DNA of 64,000 nucleotides from Typhlomys cinereus (GCA_023101885.1 JALPQD010000294.1:919501-983500), one strand, 5' to 3'. Numbered from the stretch's first letter, positions 12,040 through 25,935 are shown. Program-made: numbers and translations. Notes: generated by a model from the letters alone, not told the origin.

Positions 12040-13456
12040 ACCATTTTAAACTTTATTGTTGAGCTTTTACTAAATGACTAGCATTTTCTTGGTGTTGTAT
12101 GAAGAATATAGTGAATTTATGATATTTTAACCCTTTTATTCCCATTGCCACCGCCTCCTTTTCCACTTATAATTTTTCATCTTCCTTGACATACTCTCCT
12201 ATTTTTAAGTCTTTTCGCTTGTATAGCCCACTGTGCTTCATCTAGTTTGTCTTTGATGCCACATGTGTGACATGATTCAAGCTCCAGTAAATATAATCAG
12301 TGGGTTACCATTGAGGAAATCTTTTATTAGCATAATTCACACTAGTCTTTCAGAGAGGGATGGAATTTCTTGGGATATTTCTCCCGTTCTGGTGAGATGT
12401 AGTTCTTGTGAAAGTATACATATTTGCCATGAAATCATGTATACCTCAGCCCTATCATGACTAGGAGATAATATCTGGCTCACCACTATCCCACTTCATG
12501 CTTTTATAATGTTACTGCCTCCTCTTCTAAGATGTTCCCTGAACCTTGAAAGTGGGTGTGGTGGATGTGGCTTAGATATCCTATTTAGGGCCAGGCAGTC
12601 TTCAGTTACTTATTTTTTGGACTTTAGCCAGCTGTGGTTATCTGCAGTAAATGCCTTCTTTTGCACAGCTTCATGGTTGAATGCTGAGTGTTCCTCCAAT
12701 CTATGGGTATTTAAAAGACAGTGTGATATATGTAGTGTCTTCATAGCTAAACTTTCATAACTTGTTCTTCCTCAATGTATAGTAACAAGAATATGTTGCC
12801 TTCTGACCCTAAATCCCTACCTTAAATCCAATCAGAAAACTGTTGGTTGCCTCCTTGATATTCATGCCACTATTACATGGATGGTCACTTCTTGCTTAGG
12901 CTGATTGTTATTTACAACCTGCAAATTTCTTAGATTGATGAGACTTTTGATTGTTCTTTTCTTTTCTTAGATTTATGAGACTTTTGATTGTTCTTTTCTT
13001 TTCTTAGATTTATGAGACTTTTGATTTGTTCTTCAGTATGTGGGATATCTCACTCATGTGTGACCCACTATGTAAGCTACCCAGACCAGGTCGAGCTGGT
13101 GATTTTTGTCCATGTCTTGTGATCCATATGTGTTGTCTTATTGTCACTTTCTGGAAGGTAACTAAGAGCAGTACAAAAGCATATACTGTTTTGGGGGGCC
13201 TTTAAGACCTCTCTGACCAACAACTTATCAAGAAGTTTTGCATATTTGTTACTTCAGAAGTTTGTTTAATTGCCTCTGGGTTCTAGGTGGAGCAGCTCAG
13301 GTATTTTTATTTTGGTCTATCTTCCTTTCTCTGTGATCCTTTGTACAGGTACTGTCCATTCTTGTTCTTTTTTTTTTAAGCTAAAATGCTTGTTGACATG
13401 TTTATTTTATAGGAGTTTACTATCTGGTTACATTCTACATTCTTAGGGTTTTTCTG
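12040..13456 (-). mobile_element. Old Lx-like L1 3' region
   Basis: It is the same family as 14.42-16.08 kb, 43.54-44.2 kb and 58.74-59.46 kb, with matching ordered blocks (gaggaaa...agcataattcacactagtc; tgaaccttgaaagtgggtgtgg; tttggtctatcttcctttct). A 37-bp tandem triplication lies inside at 12929-13027. Confidence 0.6.
12929..13027. repeat. 37-bp tandem repeat, about 2.7 copies
   Basis: Units starting cttagatttatgagactttt begin at 12929, 12966 and 13003. The second and third are almost identical. Confidence 0.9.
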
Positions 13457-13460
13457 TTGA

Positions 13461-13563
13461 AAATTTGAAGCACTTCACATATTTGATGTCATTCTTGTGC
13501 AGGGCCATGCTAATGTTCAATGTATCATTCCAATTTTAGTATATGTGTTGCTGAAATAGGCAC
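13461..13563 (-). pseudogene. U6 snRNA pseudogene
   Basis: On the minus strand the sequence follows U6 from its 5' end, for example cacatatactaaaattggaa, then attagcatggccctgcacaa and gacatcaaatatgtgaag. It carries several substitutions and small deletions. U6 is the spliceosomal catalytic RNA. Mutations in the ACAGAGA-box region (acattgaac here) and the lack of a visible Pol III promoter upstream mark a dead retrocopy inside the old L1. Confidence 0.9.
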
Positions 13564-13656
13564 CTGGATTGCTTTTTTTTGTTCTGCTTGAACATATGGC
13601 GGTTTACCTCACTTATAAAAAGATTAGTTACTAATTGTTAATTTCATTTTCTAATA

Positions 13657-13696
<40 letters not shown>

Positions 13697-13943
13697 TTGT
13701 GTGTGTATGTGTGTATCAGAGGGCACTGCGTGTGTTTGTGGAGGCTCAAGGGTAAGTTTGGGAATCATCCTGGATTGTGCTGCCTCTTGTTGCTTTGCTC
13801 TGAAATTTCCCAGGCTCCACATTCCAGGGTTGGAAGTACCTCTGCAATTTCTACCCGGCATTTTTGTGTGGGATCTTGAGATCTAAACTTAGTTCCTTCT
13901 GCTTGTGAGGCAAAGGCTCAATCCCTGAGTCATCTCTCCAGCC
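13657..13943 (-). mobile_element. Dip-like SINE, older subtype
   Basis: The + strand shows a (GT)n block, the gtatcagagggcactgcgtg arm and the body, ending catctctccagcc, the complement of the tRNA-like head. Confidence 0.8.
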
Positions 13944-14109
13944 TTTGTAGTGTCTTTATAGTTGGTAAATGTTTGCTCTAATTTGTTAAGAAAAATTTAA
14001 AAGGATCTGAAGCATTCTTTTTTTTCCTTTTTCTTGGTATTTTCTTGAATGAGCCATAGTATGTTTGACTATGGTGAGTACAGTAGAATAGGCATTTTGT
14101 GATTATTCA

Positions 14110-14110
14110 A

Positions 14111-14182
<72 letters not shown>
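14110..14182. repeat. (TATC)n microsatellite, first block
   Basis: A pure tatc run of about 18 units. A short imperfect spacer separates it from the second block at 14236-14306. Confidence 0.95.
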
Positions 14183-14235
14183 CCTATCTCCTGTCTACTT
14201 CACTTTCTCTCTCATCTACTATCTGTCCATCTCTC

Positions 14236-14305
<70 letters not shown>

Positions 14306-14306
14306 A
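14236..14306. repeat. (TATC)n microsatellite, second block
   Basis: A second pure tatc run of about 17 units. Together the two blocks create a spurious 161-codon frame rich in Ile-Tyr-Leu-Ser. Confidence 0.95.
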
Positions 14307-14419
14307 TATCATCGCTTACCTCTGTCTATCTCTCTGTCTCTCTATATATTTCTTCATTTATTACATGTCTATTTTTCTGTCAATCTGTTGTCTGCCTATC
14401 TACCTGTCATCTAGAATTT

Positions 14420-16080
14420 CTTTTAGATTTTTATTCTTTTGGAATTTCATTCATGACTGCAATGAATTTTATGTCATTTACATCTCTCATTACTCAATCC
14501 TGTCATCCCTCATTTTCTTACTACAAATCTTTCCAGCTAGTCTCTCTCCCACTTTCCTATCCTTTTGCGTCTGTGACTGTTTAACCTGGGCTGCCTAAAC
14601 TAACCTATACCTGAGAACATCATAGAGCATGATTGACATGTCAAGGTTATAACATTGAGGAAAGTACTCCTCTACTGACCCCACTACCCTAGTGAAACCT
14701 TCAATAGTTTCTCTGGGAGGTATGCTTGTCTCTTATGATCTTGCCACTTCTATGGTAAACAGGCCACATCTTGTTCAGATCTTGTGAATATAGACACAAC
14801 TGCAGCTAGTTCATGGGTATAGTAGCCCTGCCTTTTCCAAAAGATAATGTTCGGCATCACCCCTCCCCCCCTCAGATTTTTACATTCTTACTGCTCTCCT
14901 TTCCATTATTTTCCCTTTTTCTTGAAATGTGAGACGATTTAGATGTCCGGTTTAAGACTGAATAGTCCCGTTACTTATTCTGTATATTTTGTCAGTTGTG
15001 ATTTTCTGTATTAAACACAACACCTTCCATTGAAAAAGGAAGCTTCTAAGATAAATGTTGAGAGCTCATCTACTTGATGGATGTAATAAATAAATATTTA
15101 GATGGCTGTTTGTTATCATGTCCTTATAGCTAAATTTTTATAGTAGGGTCTCTAACCTCCCCTTTGGGAGGTTTTTAACCTGGTTTACAGTACTAGGTAT
15201 ATATTATCTATTGGTAAGTGGGCTTTATATTCCACTTACTATTTGCTTGTCCCATATATTCATGTACTGATGATCATCTCTTGCCAGGTTGGTTCTTTTT
15301 GTAGCTTGCAACTTTCATGGCTGGGTGAAACTGCTGATGACTTTTCTTTACCAGTAGCTTCTGGTTCTATAAAAGTTGGACAGCAAGGAGGAAGCCTCCA
15401 GACCAGTTCCAACTTTTTTTTCCATGTCCTGTGATCAATAGGGACTTCCATGTCCTCAGCAATAGGGACTATGAAGTTAAAGAGGGCAATCAAGAATAAT
15501 GGCAAAAGCCTAAACTGCTTTGAGGACTTTTGAAGCATTTATGACCAATAGCTCTTCAGAAAGTATCATAAACAGGGTACTGGGAATTTTGATTAAGCGA
15601 CTTTGCCTTCTGATATGATCACCTCTTCCTTTACATTCCTTCAGATTCTCTTTTCTTAATTTTTAAAATAAATTCAGAGATTTCTATCTGACCATATCCT
15701 ACATTTTTTTGATACTGTTGCTCTTCCACTCCTTCCTGAAACCTATCCTCTCATCATATTTTCTCCTTAAACATTTCCCCCCATTATTCCACTTTCCACC
15801 TTGATAGTACCATTGTCTTTTACATCCCTTCCTCTAAGATTTTCTCCCCACCCTCACTCCCCATCCCATGCCTAATGGTTCCTGTCAAGTTTTCTGTTGC
15901 AGATATTCCTAGTGTAAGGTACACAAATCTGAATGCTCAATGCCAGCATTCACATACAAGAAAGAATATGTGGCATTTGTTCTTCAGTATATGGGATATC
16001 TCACTTGATATAGTATTTTCCAATTCTGTCATTTACTAACAGCTTTCACTTTTCTTGATAGCTGAATAATATTCCATTGT
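14420..16080 (-). mobile_element. Old L1: 3' region and ORF2 tail
   Basis: It shares ordered blocks with the L1 at 12.04 kb. The ORF2 C-terminal codons lie at about 15990-16075 (agctgaataatattccattg). The hAT-like element at 16081-16846 interrupts it, and more ORF2 follows at 16847-17060. Confidence 0.65.
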
Positions 16081-16846
16081 TTATGTGTCATAGATACAGA
16101 TGTCAACTTGATGGTTGAATGTTTGAGCCCCTGGAATATTTGTAGAGAATTAATAGTTGAGTTAGGTCCAGAGTAAACTTGTAGGAGATTGTCTACCCAG
16201 CCCATGGCGGGTAGAAATATGCTATATAGTTAGGCACAGGTGTCAACTTGACAATTGAAGGTTTGAGCTCTAGGCACATTTGTAGAGAATTAGTGGTTGA
16301 GTTAAGCACAGAGCAAACCTTCAGAAGATTGTTTAGCTGATGGGGAAGGCCCAGCCCATAGTGGGTGGGATTAGGCCCTGGAATAAAATACAGAGCTGGT
16401 TGAGAGAGTTGGAATCTTTGTATATTCTTGGCCAGAAATGCTGGTCTGGCAAGTAAGGATCGTCCTTCTCTTATCAATAGAGATGGTGTGGCCAGTTCCC
16501 TTGGCCCTGGTGTTGGCGCATGCTCTCCTGTCAGGCTGGACTATGAACTATAATCAGACCAAAATAAGGAAATAAATCCCTTGTTCCCTTAAGCCATTTG
16601 ATGGTCATTTATCAGCAACCATGCAGGTGAACTGTAACAACATACTATTCTGGTAAGGATGGATTGTCCCTTTCTCCACTGTTATGTGGATATGGTGTGA
16701 TCAGTTCCCATGCCTTTGGTGTTGCAGTGGGGTTCCCTGCTAAGCTGGATAAAGATTGTTGTAAGAGAGAATAAACCCCCTTGATCCCTTAAGTTGTCAT
16801 GTCATGATTTTATCAGCAACAATAATGAGTAACTGCAACAGCATAT
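16081..16846 (+). mobile_element. hAT-like (URR1-type) DNA element, interrupted by a copy of itself
   Basis: The outer copy has its left part at 16081-16225 (starts like catagatacagatgtcaact) and its right part at about 16649-16846 (ends gagtaactgcaacagcatat). Other copies lie at 33.4, 40.3, 46.2 and 50.45 kb. The lack of a poly-A tail and the constant two-ended structure favour a DNA transposon. The family name is from memory and tentative. Confidence 0.6.
16226..16640 (+). mobile_element. Inner hAT-like (URR1-type) element
   Basis: This is a complete copy (atagttaggcacaggtgtca ... gtgaactgtaacaa) inserted in the outer copy. It is flanked by tatgctat (16218-16225) and catactat (16641-16648), an 8-bp TSD with two mismatches, as expected for hAT transposition. 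Confidence 0.65.
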
Positions 16847-17060
16847 GTATTGATTTTATTATCCATTTATTAGTTGACTGATGGAGTGAGTCTCAATGAA
16901 TGTGAATGTGCAGGTGTCTCTATAGTAAGATGTAACATCTTTTGGGAATTGTCCAGACGTGGCATAGCTGGCTCATATGGTATTTCAGTGTTAACTTTTT
17001 GAAGCATTTCCATGGGTAGTCTCCAGAGTCAGGTCCACATCCTCCATTTGAATGACCACC
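16847..17060 (-). mobile_element. Old L1 ORF2 fragment (continuation)
   Basis: It resembles, at low identity, the ORF2 segment seen at 1740-1930 (attgtccagacgtggcatag; tttgaagcatttccatgggt). It continues the L1 interrupted by the hAT-like element. Confidence 0.6.
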
Positions 17061-17295
17061 ACTGGGTCGGTACAATGTGGGACTAAATTAAATTAGAACT
17101 ATAGTTTTGATGTAACTTGTGCTCATTTTTCTTCTATTACAATTGTCAGATCCAAATTAGAAGTTAATATGTGTCTCCTTTGAAGAAACCATGGAAAGCC
17201 TTAGGTTCTTCGGTTAGTCCTTGGCACTCTCATGCCTTTTTCTTTTGAGGCAGTGTCTCTTGTAGCATACTTAGCTTTCAAATGTATTTAAAAAA

Positions 17296-17320
17296 TTTTT
17301 TATTCAATTGTGCATGTGTA

Positions 17321-17370
<50 letters not shown>

Positions 17371-17580
17371 ACCACGGGCAAATTCCAGAACCACCATGGA
17401 CCGCCTCCACCTCCTCCTTGTTTACTCTGCCCCTGGAATCACAGGCTCCGCCCTACCAGGACCAGAAACGCAGGTCGCCCTGCTTCCGCCCAGCATCTAT
17501 ACGTGGGGGTCTAGGATCCGAACTCAGGACCTTCTGCCTGCAAGGCAGGGGCTTAACCCCTGAGCCACTTCTCCAGTCCC
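17296..17580 (-). mobile_element. Dip-like SINE (young)
   Basis: It has the full structure: tail attcaattgtgcatg, pure (GT)n, conserved GC-rich body and head complement ctgagccacttctccagtcc. The flanks (aaatgtatttaaa / agatatattttta) suggest a TSD with decay. Confidence 0.9.
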
Positions 17581-17684
17581 CAGATATATTTTTAATAGTC
17601 ATGTTTTAATTATTGCTTCAAAAATATTTCTTTGTAAAATTTATAGAAAATTTTGAACAACAAAGAAATTATTTTAAAAAAATA

Positions 17685-17790
17685 TAAGTTGTCTTTCCTA
17701 CTCTAAAATTTAAAACAAAATGGAAGTACATTGAAAAAAATTTAAGTTGTCTTTCCCACCCTAAAATTTAAAACAAAATGGAAGTACATG
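17685..17790. repeat. 58-bp tandem duplication
   Basis: taagttgtctttcc...ctaaaatttaaaacaaaatg recurs at a 58-bp offset (17685 and 17743) with a few differences. Confidence 0.9.
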
Positions 17791-17799
17791 TACTTTTAA

Positions 17800-18217
17800 A
17801 TCAAGTGTTGATGAAAAAATCAGTGTAATTTTGGTGAACACTTAGACAAAACATAGATTAAAATGCAATCTTCCTTTCTCTGGGTTAAAAATTAGTATAA
17901 CAAATTTGATTTTTTTTATAAAAAAATCATGGTGAGGTATATTGAATGAAAGTACATATTGGCCCATATAGACCCTGGGCTCAGTCCTCAGCATCCAAAG
18001 CTAAAGAATACAAAATGGAAAAGTAAAAGTGGCAAAACTTCAAGATTTTCACTTCAGTTTTTCCTGAATTATATAAATGATTGTGATAGCATGTTTGAGG
18101 GTACCAGTGAGATTAAAAATTTTTATTCAAATGTATTATCTATTTTATAGATTAGCATTAATTTCCTCCCATGTGTGTAAAGTAATTTCTTATATAACAC
18201 ATTAAACTTTCAACTGG

Positions 18218-18255
<38 letters not shown>

Positions 18256-18783
18256 GAATATATGTTTATATATGTTCATGTACATATCTATAAGTATGTG
18301 TATCTGTTTCTAATTTTTATAAACAATAAAATGTAGGCTGGAACAGAAGCTATAGTCTTTGGTATGTAATTGAAAAAACATGTGTTCTGGTCTAGGCCGA
18401 CTTAAAGCAAAGTTGCAACTGAAGCAGTTCATTTATTTTGAAATGCTTTTGAGCCTTCATATATTAAGCCTATAATACCATTACAATTATTGCATTTTAT
18501 AACAAGAAGTACTTGCTCATTAACATAGATATTAACTCAACAATTAGAAATTTCCTAAAATGATGCATGCTATGTTGGGAAAACAAAAGGGCTGAGAATG
18601 AGACATTCTGGAAACTTTAGGATTCTCCCAGGTCAAATCTTAGCACAGATAGTTTCTGGGGCTTCTAATAGTGCTAAATTTAGTTTAACTTAGTTTTATT
18701 TTCTGTTAGAATGCATCCTCATAATTTTGATAGATCTCAAGAATTTAGCAAAATGTTACCTAGTTGCAAATATATTTTTAAAG
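17800..18783. other. Intronic AT-rich sequence
   Basis: It holds a (TA)n run at 18219-18254. I see no other recognised element or exon. Confidence 0.5.
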
Positions 18784-18795
18784 AATAAGTGTTTT

Positions 18796-19085
18796 GGGGC
18801 TGGAGAGGTGGCTCAGGGGTTAAGCCTGTGCCTTGCAGGCAGAAGGTCCTGAGTTTGGATCCTAAACCCCACGTATAGATGCCGTGCGGAAGCGGGGGCG
18901 GCCTGCGTTTCTGGTCCTGGTAGGGCGGAGCCTGTGAATCCCGGGGCAGAGTAAACGAGGAGGTGGAGGCGGTCCATGGTGGTTCCCGAATTCGTCTGTG
19001 GTTCTATATACACACACACATACATACACACACATACATACACACACACGCACACACTCATAGACGCACAATTAAATAAAAAAAA
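18796..19085 (+). mobile_element. Dip-like SINE (young)
   Basis: The head is ggggctggagaggtggctca, followed by the body, a (CA)n variant and the tail attaaataaaaaaa. The TSD is aataagtgtttt at 18784-18795 and 19086-19097. Confidence 0.93.
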
Positions 19086-19094
19086 AATAAGTGT

Positions 19095-19375
19095 TTTAAT
19101 AGAGCCAGAGTCTAGCTGTACATTTCAGGGTAACCTAGAAGTAACTATGTAGTCTGGCTTGGCTTTGAATGCACAGCCATTCATACTTCATTGCTGTGAT
19201 GTAGGTGTGGTCCTCCATTCCACACAATATTTTTTGTAAATAAGAATTCAAAAATATTGTTTTTTTATTTTGAGTGTGGGGGCTGGGGAAGAGTCGCTGT
19301 GGGGATTGAAGTAAAATTACTAGATTTGCATACAGGTGTCTTTACCCAATGAGTCGTTTTGCCAGCCACAAAACA
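19095..19375 (-). mobile_element. B1-like and B3-like SINE remnants
   Basis: 19095-19225 resembles an old B1 in antisense (gtctagctgtac...tagtctggcttggctttgaa). 19265-19372 resembles a tRNA-type SINE end (caatgagtcgttttgccagc). Both are strongly decayed. Confidence 0.4.
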
Positions 19376-19924
19376 TTTTAAAAATGATACTCTATTATAT
19401 GGCCATATTTAATTTTGTCATTTCTAATGACAAAGATTAAATTGCTTGTGATTTTTTTATATAACAAACAATGCTGCAATGGATATCTTTGTGTACATAT
19501 GTGTACGTGAATATAATTGTAGGGTAGCTCCTAGAAAAATACTTTCTATAAATGTGTTTAAAATTTTTAGTGGCATTTCCTTTCTGTGGCATTTGTTAAA
19601 AGATAAGGACTTTATACATGGAGGAAGGATACTATGTTTACTGTGTTCACGGGTGATTTTGTAATAGGCAGCATCTTTTGTTTTGGTGGTGGTGTTTGGC
19701 CTTGCCCATGCTAAGCAAATACTCCCCGTCCCCAATTTAAGCTGTATCCCAACCCTTTGATAATTTTTTTTTCCAACCCTTTGATAATTTAAGGGATAGT
19801 TAATGGTGTTATATAACTGGTATTTCCCAATATGAAGCCAGTAATGGACTGTATATCTTGAAAAGGAGTTTATTTGATTTTAGTAGGACAAGACGAGACA
19901 ATTGCAGATACTCTTTTTCTTAGG

Positions 19925-20280
19925 TTAAAAATCTTTTAAAATTTATATTATAATTTAAATTTCTAGTTTTATAAACATACTGAGTACTCATCCCTGCTGT
20001 CCCCTCTCTCTCCTCACTCCCATTTCCCTCCTTTCTCTTCATCAGTCTTTCTACTTTCTTCTGTCTCTTGCCTGTCCACTTTTATGGACCCTAGGATTCC
20101 CTCTGGCTTATCTACTTTTGTGGGGATTCAGGCTTCTTGTGGCATACTAAGTTGCCTTTCTTCAGGCATTAATAAGGGCATTTTCCTTCCAGCTTTAGTC
20201 CCCAAGGTTTCCATTGTATAGTCTTATCTCTCTTGAATTCCTCAAAAGTTTATGAGGGCATGTTGGTATATCAGTCATAA
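19925..20280 (-). mobile_element. Lx-like L1 3' UTR, first copy
   Basis: The order of blocks (gagtactcatccctgctgtc; tatggaccctaggattccct; caaggtttccattgtatagt) matches 20585-20930 and the inverse at 47300-46960. Confidence 0.7.
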
Positions 20281-20315
20281 AGAAAACGTAATTTATTATT
20301 ATTATTATATTATTA

Positions 20316-20560
20316 TTTTGTGTGTGTGTAGAAGAGGTACTGGATGTGTCTTTCAGGACTAAGAGTTACTTCATGAATTATCCTGGTTTGCTCTACATCC
20401 TTAATGCTTTGCTCAGTGGTTTCCCAGGCTCCTTCTTTTAGGGCTGGAAGTGCAGGCTGCCATCATTTCCATTCAGTGATTTCACATGGGATCTGGGATC
20501 CAAATTTAGGTCGTTCTATTTGCAAGGCACAGGTTTAACATTGAGCCATCTCACCAGCCC
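20316..20560 (-). mobile_element. Dip-like SINE, older subtype
   Basis: The body blocks (cccaggctccttcttttagg; acatgggatctgggatccaa) and the head complement gagccatctcaccagccc are present. It lies between two Lx-like tails. Confidence 0.7.
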
Positions 20561-20579
20561 AGCCTTTTTTTTTTCTTTT

Positions 20580-21710
20580 GTTATAATTTCTTCATTTTTC
20601 AAGTTTTAAAAGCATATTGAGTACTTATCACTGCTTTCCTCCATGCTCTCTCACTCCCATCCCCCTCCTTTCTCTTCATCAATCCATCCCACTGCCTTCC
20701 ACCTTCCTGCCTGTCTGTTTCTATGGATCCCTGTGTTCCCTCTGACTTATCTACTATTGTAGGGGTTCAGGCCTCTGTGGCATACCAAGCTGCCTCTCTT
20801 CAGGCTATCCCACTGATAGGGGCATTTCTCATCCAGCTTTAGTTCTCAAGGTTTCCACTGTATGTTCTTATCTCTCTTGAGTTCCTCGATATCTCTATGG
20901 GGGCATGTTGGCATGTCATTTGTTGTGCAGGTCTAGTTAGGACAAGTCTCATTGTAGTGAGTTTCTAGATGTAGCAGTCCTGCCTTGAATGGAACGTCTT
21001 GTCTAATGGTCAGCCTTCCCATCTTTAGGTTCTTACAATCTCACTGCTTCCTTTCCCAAGAGATTCCCAAGGCTTTATGATGGGGAGAAATTAAGTTGGC
21101 CTGATTCTGTGTCGCACTGCATTATGGCTCTTCAGTGAGCACTTCACTGCTCTTCTGCCATAACCTGCATCCTGTCAGGGTGTTGAGATCCTACCTGCTT
21201 CTGTAGAAGAAGACGACTTCTAGGCTGAGTATTAAATGTTCTTCAAATCCATGAGTATAACAGCAGCTATTTACAGAGCAGTTTGATGTACTGTCTTCCT
21301 ATCTATAGGTTCATTGGCTATTTTCCCCTACTGATGAATTTCCTTCCCTTTTTTAACTTCTTGTTCTTAGTTAGCAGTAACAGGAATGTGTTGCATTCTC
21401 ACAAGTGGTTCTTGAGTTCAATCAGAAAGCTTTTGGTTGTCTCCTTGATACTTATACCACTGTTACACCGGTAGTCACCTGTTGCTATGGTGATTTTTAT
21501 TGCAAATTGCAGATCTCATGAATTGATGAGGATGAGGACTGTGATTATTTCCCCCCCCCAATAGGTTCTACAGTGTTTCATGCTATTGTGTAAGCTATCA
21601 ATACCTGTACCATGATGCATGTGTGGAAACAGTTGTCTCCTTCCACTTTTACAGGATTTTGGAGATTGCCAGGTTTGTGCAAAATGTTCCTTTTCTTGAT
21701 AACTCATCTT
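20580..21710 (-). mobile_element. Lx-like L1 3' region, second copy
   Basis: This is a longer copy of the same family as 19925-20280, with the fullest 3' region in this part of the window. A sense copy lies at 46614-47345. Confidence 0.65.
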
Positions 21711-22060
21711 ACTGTTTCAAAAGATATCTTTTAATAAAGTCTATTAATTTTGAAAATTCTGTTTTTATACACACACATATATTAAAAAAGTAAGAAAATA
21801 AACTGATAAATAGATAAAAAAACTCAGGAATACAAAATTTTAGTTACATAAAACACATAAGTTCTGAATATCTATGTCTGATAATACAAATGTTATTCAT
21901 TAATAGTATTGTTGCTTGCAGTTGACTAGGTGTTCTCAAAACATAAAAGAAAAAAAAAAGAAAGGAAAGTTAAAGAGAATACATGCACCACCACACACAG
22001 CGTTCTCCTTTGGGTCTCAGGATTTAAAAATGTATTGACTGCTCATTTGCATTAAAATGA

Positions 22061-22171
22061 TGCTAATTAATATGGAATTTTGTATTCTTGTTTATATATA
22101 TATATGCACACACCATATATTTGATATATCTCAAAATCATATATGTATTTGATATCAAATGAGTTATGGTA
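22061..22171. repeat. Dispersed direct repeat, copy 1
   Basis: About 110 bp (aatatggaattttgtattct ... tttgatatcaaatgagttat) recurs at 22711-22818 with small differences in the TA stretch. The spacing is about 650 bp. Confidence 0.9.
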
Positions 22172-22710
22172 TCCTATATTGAAGTTGTCATTTTTACAGT
22201 TTCGTTGCATTCTTTTTCATTTTAATATTCGTTTTATAAGATTGAATTAAAATGTAACAACTTCCATTGGAAGTTAACATAAGCTCTTGGATTTACTGAC
22301 AGCTTTTAACTTTGATAGAATTATATACATGCCTGCATATGGAAATATCTGTGCACTGGAAAAGTGACTAAGGTTGGGTGCACACAGACAGGAAGCGAAG
22401 GGGAAAGTAGGGAAACTCACACTTTAACTTCTATTTTTAATAGTTAGCATTTTTCTCCAAATATTCATTGCCATACATATGAGTACATAGATAATCCTTT
22501 TTCTTTTTTTTAACGTGAATGATTGTGAACTGATTTAATATTTATTTGTTCATGAATTTCAGACATACAGCTTCTTTTTGCTAATGAAACTGCTTTTGGA
22601 AGCATTTTCTATTACTACACTATTATAATACTGTGTTTATAAATTCTCAAGTATAGTTAAATGAATACAAAGTAGTTATAACAGTGAACACTTAAATTTT
22701 ATGACTAATG

Positions 22711-22818
22711 GTGCTTATTAATATGGAATTTTGTATTCTTGTTTATATATATGCACACACCATATATTTGAAATATCTCAAAATCATATATGTATTTGAT
22801 ATCAAATGAGTTATGGTA
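22711..22818. repeat. Dispersed direct repeat, copy 2
   Basis: This is the partner of 22061-22171. The sequence between the two is AT-rich and unrecognised. Confidence 0.9.
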
Positions 22819-22924
22819 CCTGTACTGGCTTTTTTAGCCTTAGAATCATTTAGGACTAATTTCCCATATCAATAAATGTAAATCTATCATGTCTTTAAAA
22901 ATGTGTGTTTAAAAAAACTTCTTA

Positions 22925-23095
22925 AACAGGGATCATTGAATGAAGTTGCCTGCTGCCCTGATTTTGATCTCTGGAACCCACAGGGTAAAAGGAAAGAGTG
23001 GACTCCTGAAAATTGTCTTTTGACCTCCAAATATGTGTGTAGCCACCCCACTAGATAAATAAATAAGCATCAATGTTTAAAAAATATTTTATTCA
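22925..23095 (+). mobile_element. B3/B2-like SINE remnant
   Basis: ctctggaacccacagggtaa ... gaaaattgtcttttgacctc followed by an AATAAATAA tail matches the layout of B2/B3 SINEs. Confidence 0.55.
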
Positions 23096-23109
23096 TTGCA
23101 TGTGTTAGA

Positions 23110-23560
23110 ATTTATTTATTAATTTTATGACAGAGTTTTATTGTATCGCTTAGACTAGCCTCAAAATTGTGATCTTCTTGCCTCACATTAGGATTACAGA
23201 TACGTTATACTATGCCCTGGTAAAGATCACTTCTTGTAGTAATTTAGAAATATAAGTACATTATTATTAGCTTTGATTATCATGAAGCACAGTAGGTCAC
23301 TAAAATGTTCTTTTCCTGTATAACTTAATGGCTTTTTGCATCATTTTTTGACAACACAAAATGTTACATTCATACATATCACAATTTAGTCATTCATGTA
23401 TTAATACATTTACTGATTTTTTTTTTTAGCTTTTTTTTTTTTCAAGACCATGTCGCTTTGTAGCCTAGGCCGTCCTCAGACTCGTGGTGATCTTCTGCAT
23501 CAACCTTCTTACTACTGGGCTTAGGGGTGTGAAGTACCATGCCAACATCGGGTAGCATCA
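23110..23560 (-). mobile_element. Two old B1-like SINE remnants
   Basis: 23110-23222 and 23428-23560 each read like antisense B1 (cgcttagactagcctcaaaa; gtagcctaggccgtcctcag; ...attacagatacg...atgcc). Confidence 0.5.
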
Positions 23561-23687
23561 TTTAAAAGATATTCAAAATCTCCATTTAATAAGCAATAGT
23601 GATATATAGTTTTAGTTATAATTTATAATAATGTTAAAAGTATTTACTGGGTCCATACTAGACTCTAGTGCCTAAGACTTGACTTTT

Positions 23688-25575
<1,888 letters not shown>

Positions 25576-25689
25576 TTAATGCTTGGTGCAACTCTCATTC
25601 TTATTTTGGACATGAGAATATGTAGGTTTGGGAAGATGAAGTATTGTTCTCTGGATGGATAGCCTGTAAGTTAGTGGATTTTAATTTTT

Positions 25690-25935
25690 TAAAATTTTAA
25701 TTTGTTTATTGTATGTGGATTTTAATTTTTGTGAGTTTTTTTAGTGTTACATATATGAATATAGTGAATTTGTGATATTTGAAACTCTAATCTCCAATTC
25801 CATACACTCTCCTCTTCCCTTAGAACCCTTCTTGTCCCTTGCTAGACTCCCTTCTATTTTCAAATCTTTTCCCATGTGTGGCCCACTGGGTTTTATCTAA
25901 TTTAATTTTCCTTCAATGACATTTATTTAGATTTT
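25690..25935 (-). mobile_element. Old L1 3' region fragment
   Basis: It shares blocks with 8190-8400 and 12100-12260 (atatgaatatagtgaatttg; gtggcccactgggttttatc). Confidence 0.5.

Noticed and set aside
13461..13563. Functional U6 gene
   Set aside because: Mutated in the ACAGAGA-box region and embedded in L1, with no visible upstream promoter elements.
14099..14584. 161-codon open frame
   Set aside because: Most of it is translated (TATC)n, with no sign of a gene.
18796..18870. tRNA gene
   Set aside because: The tRNA-like part is the head of a Dip SINE and is repeated throughout the window.
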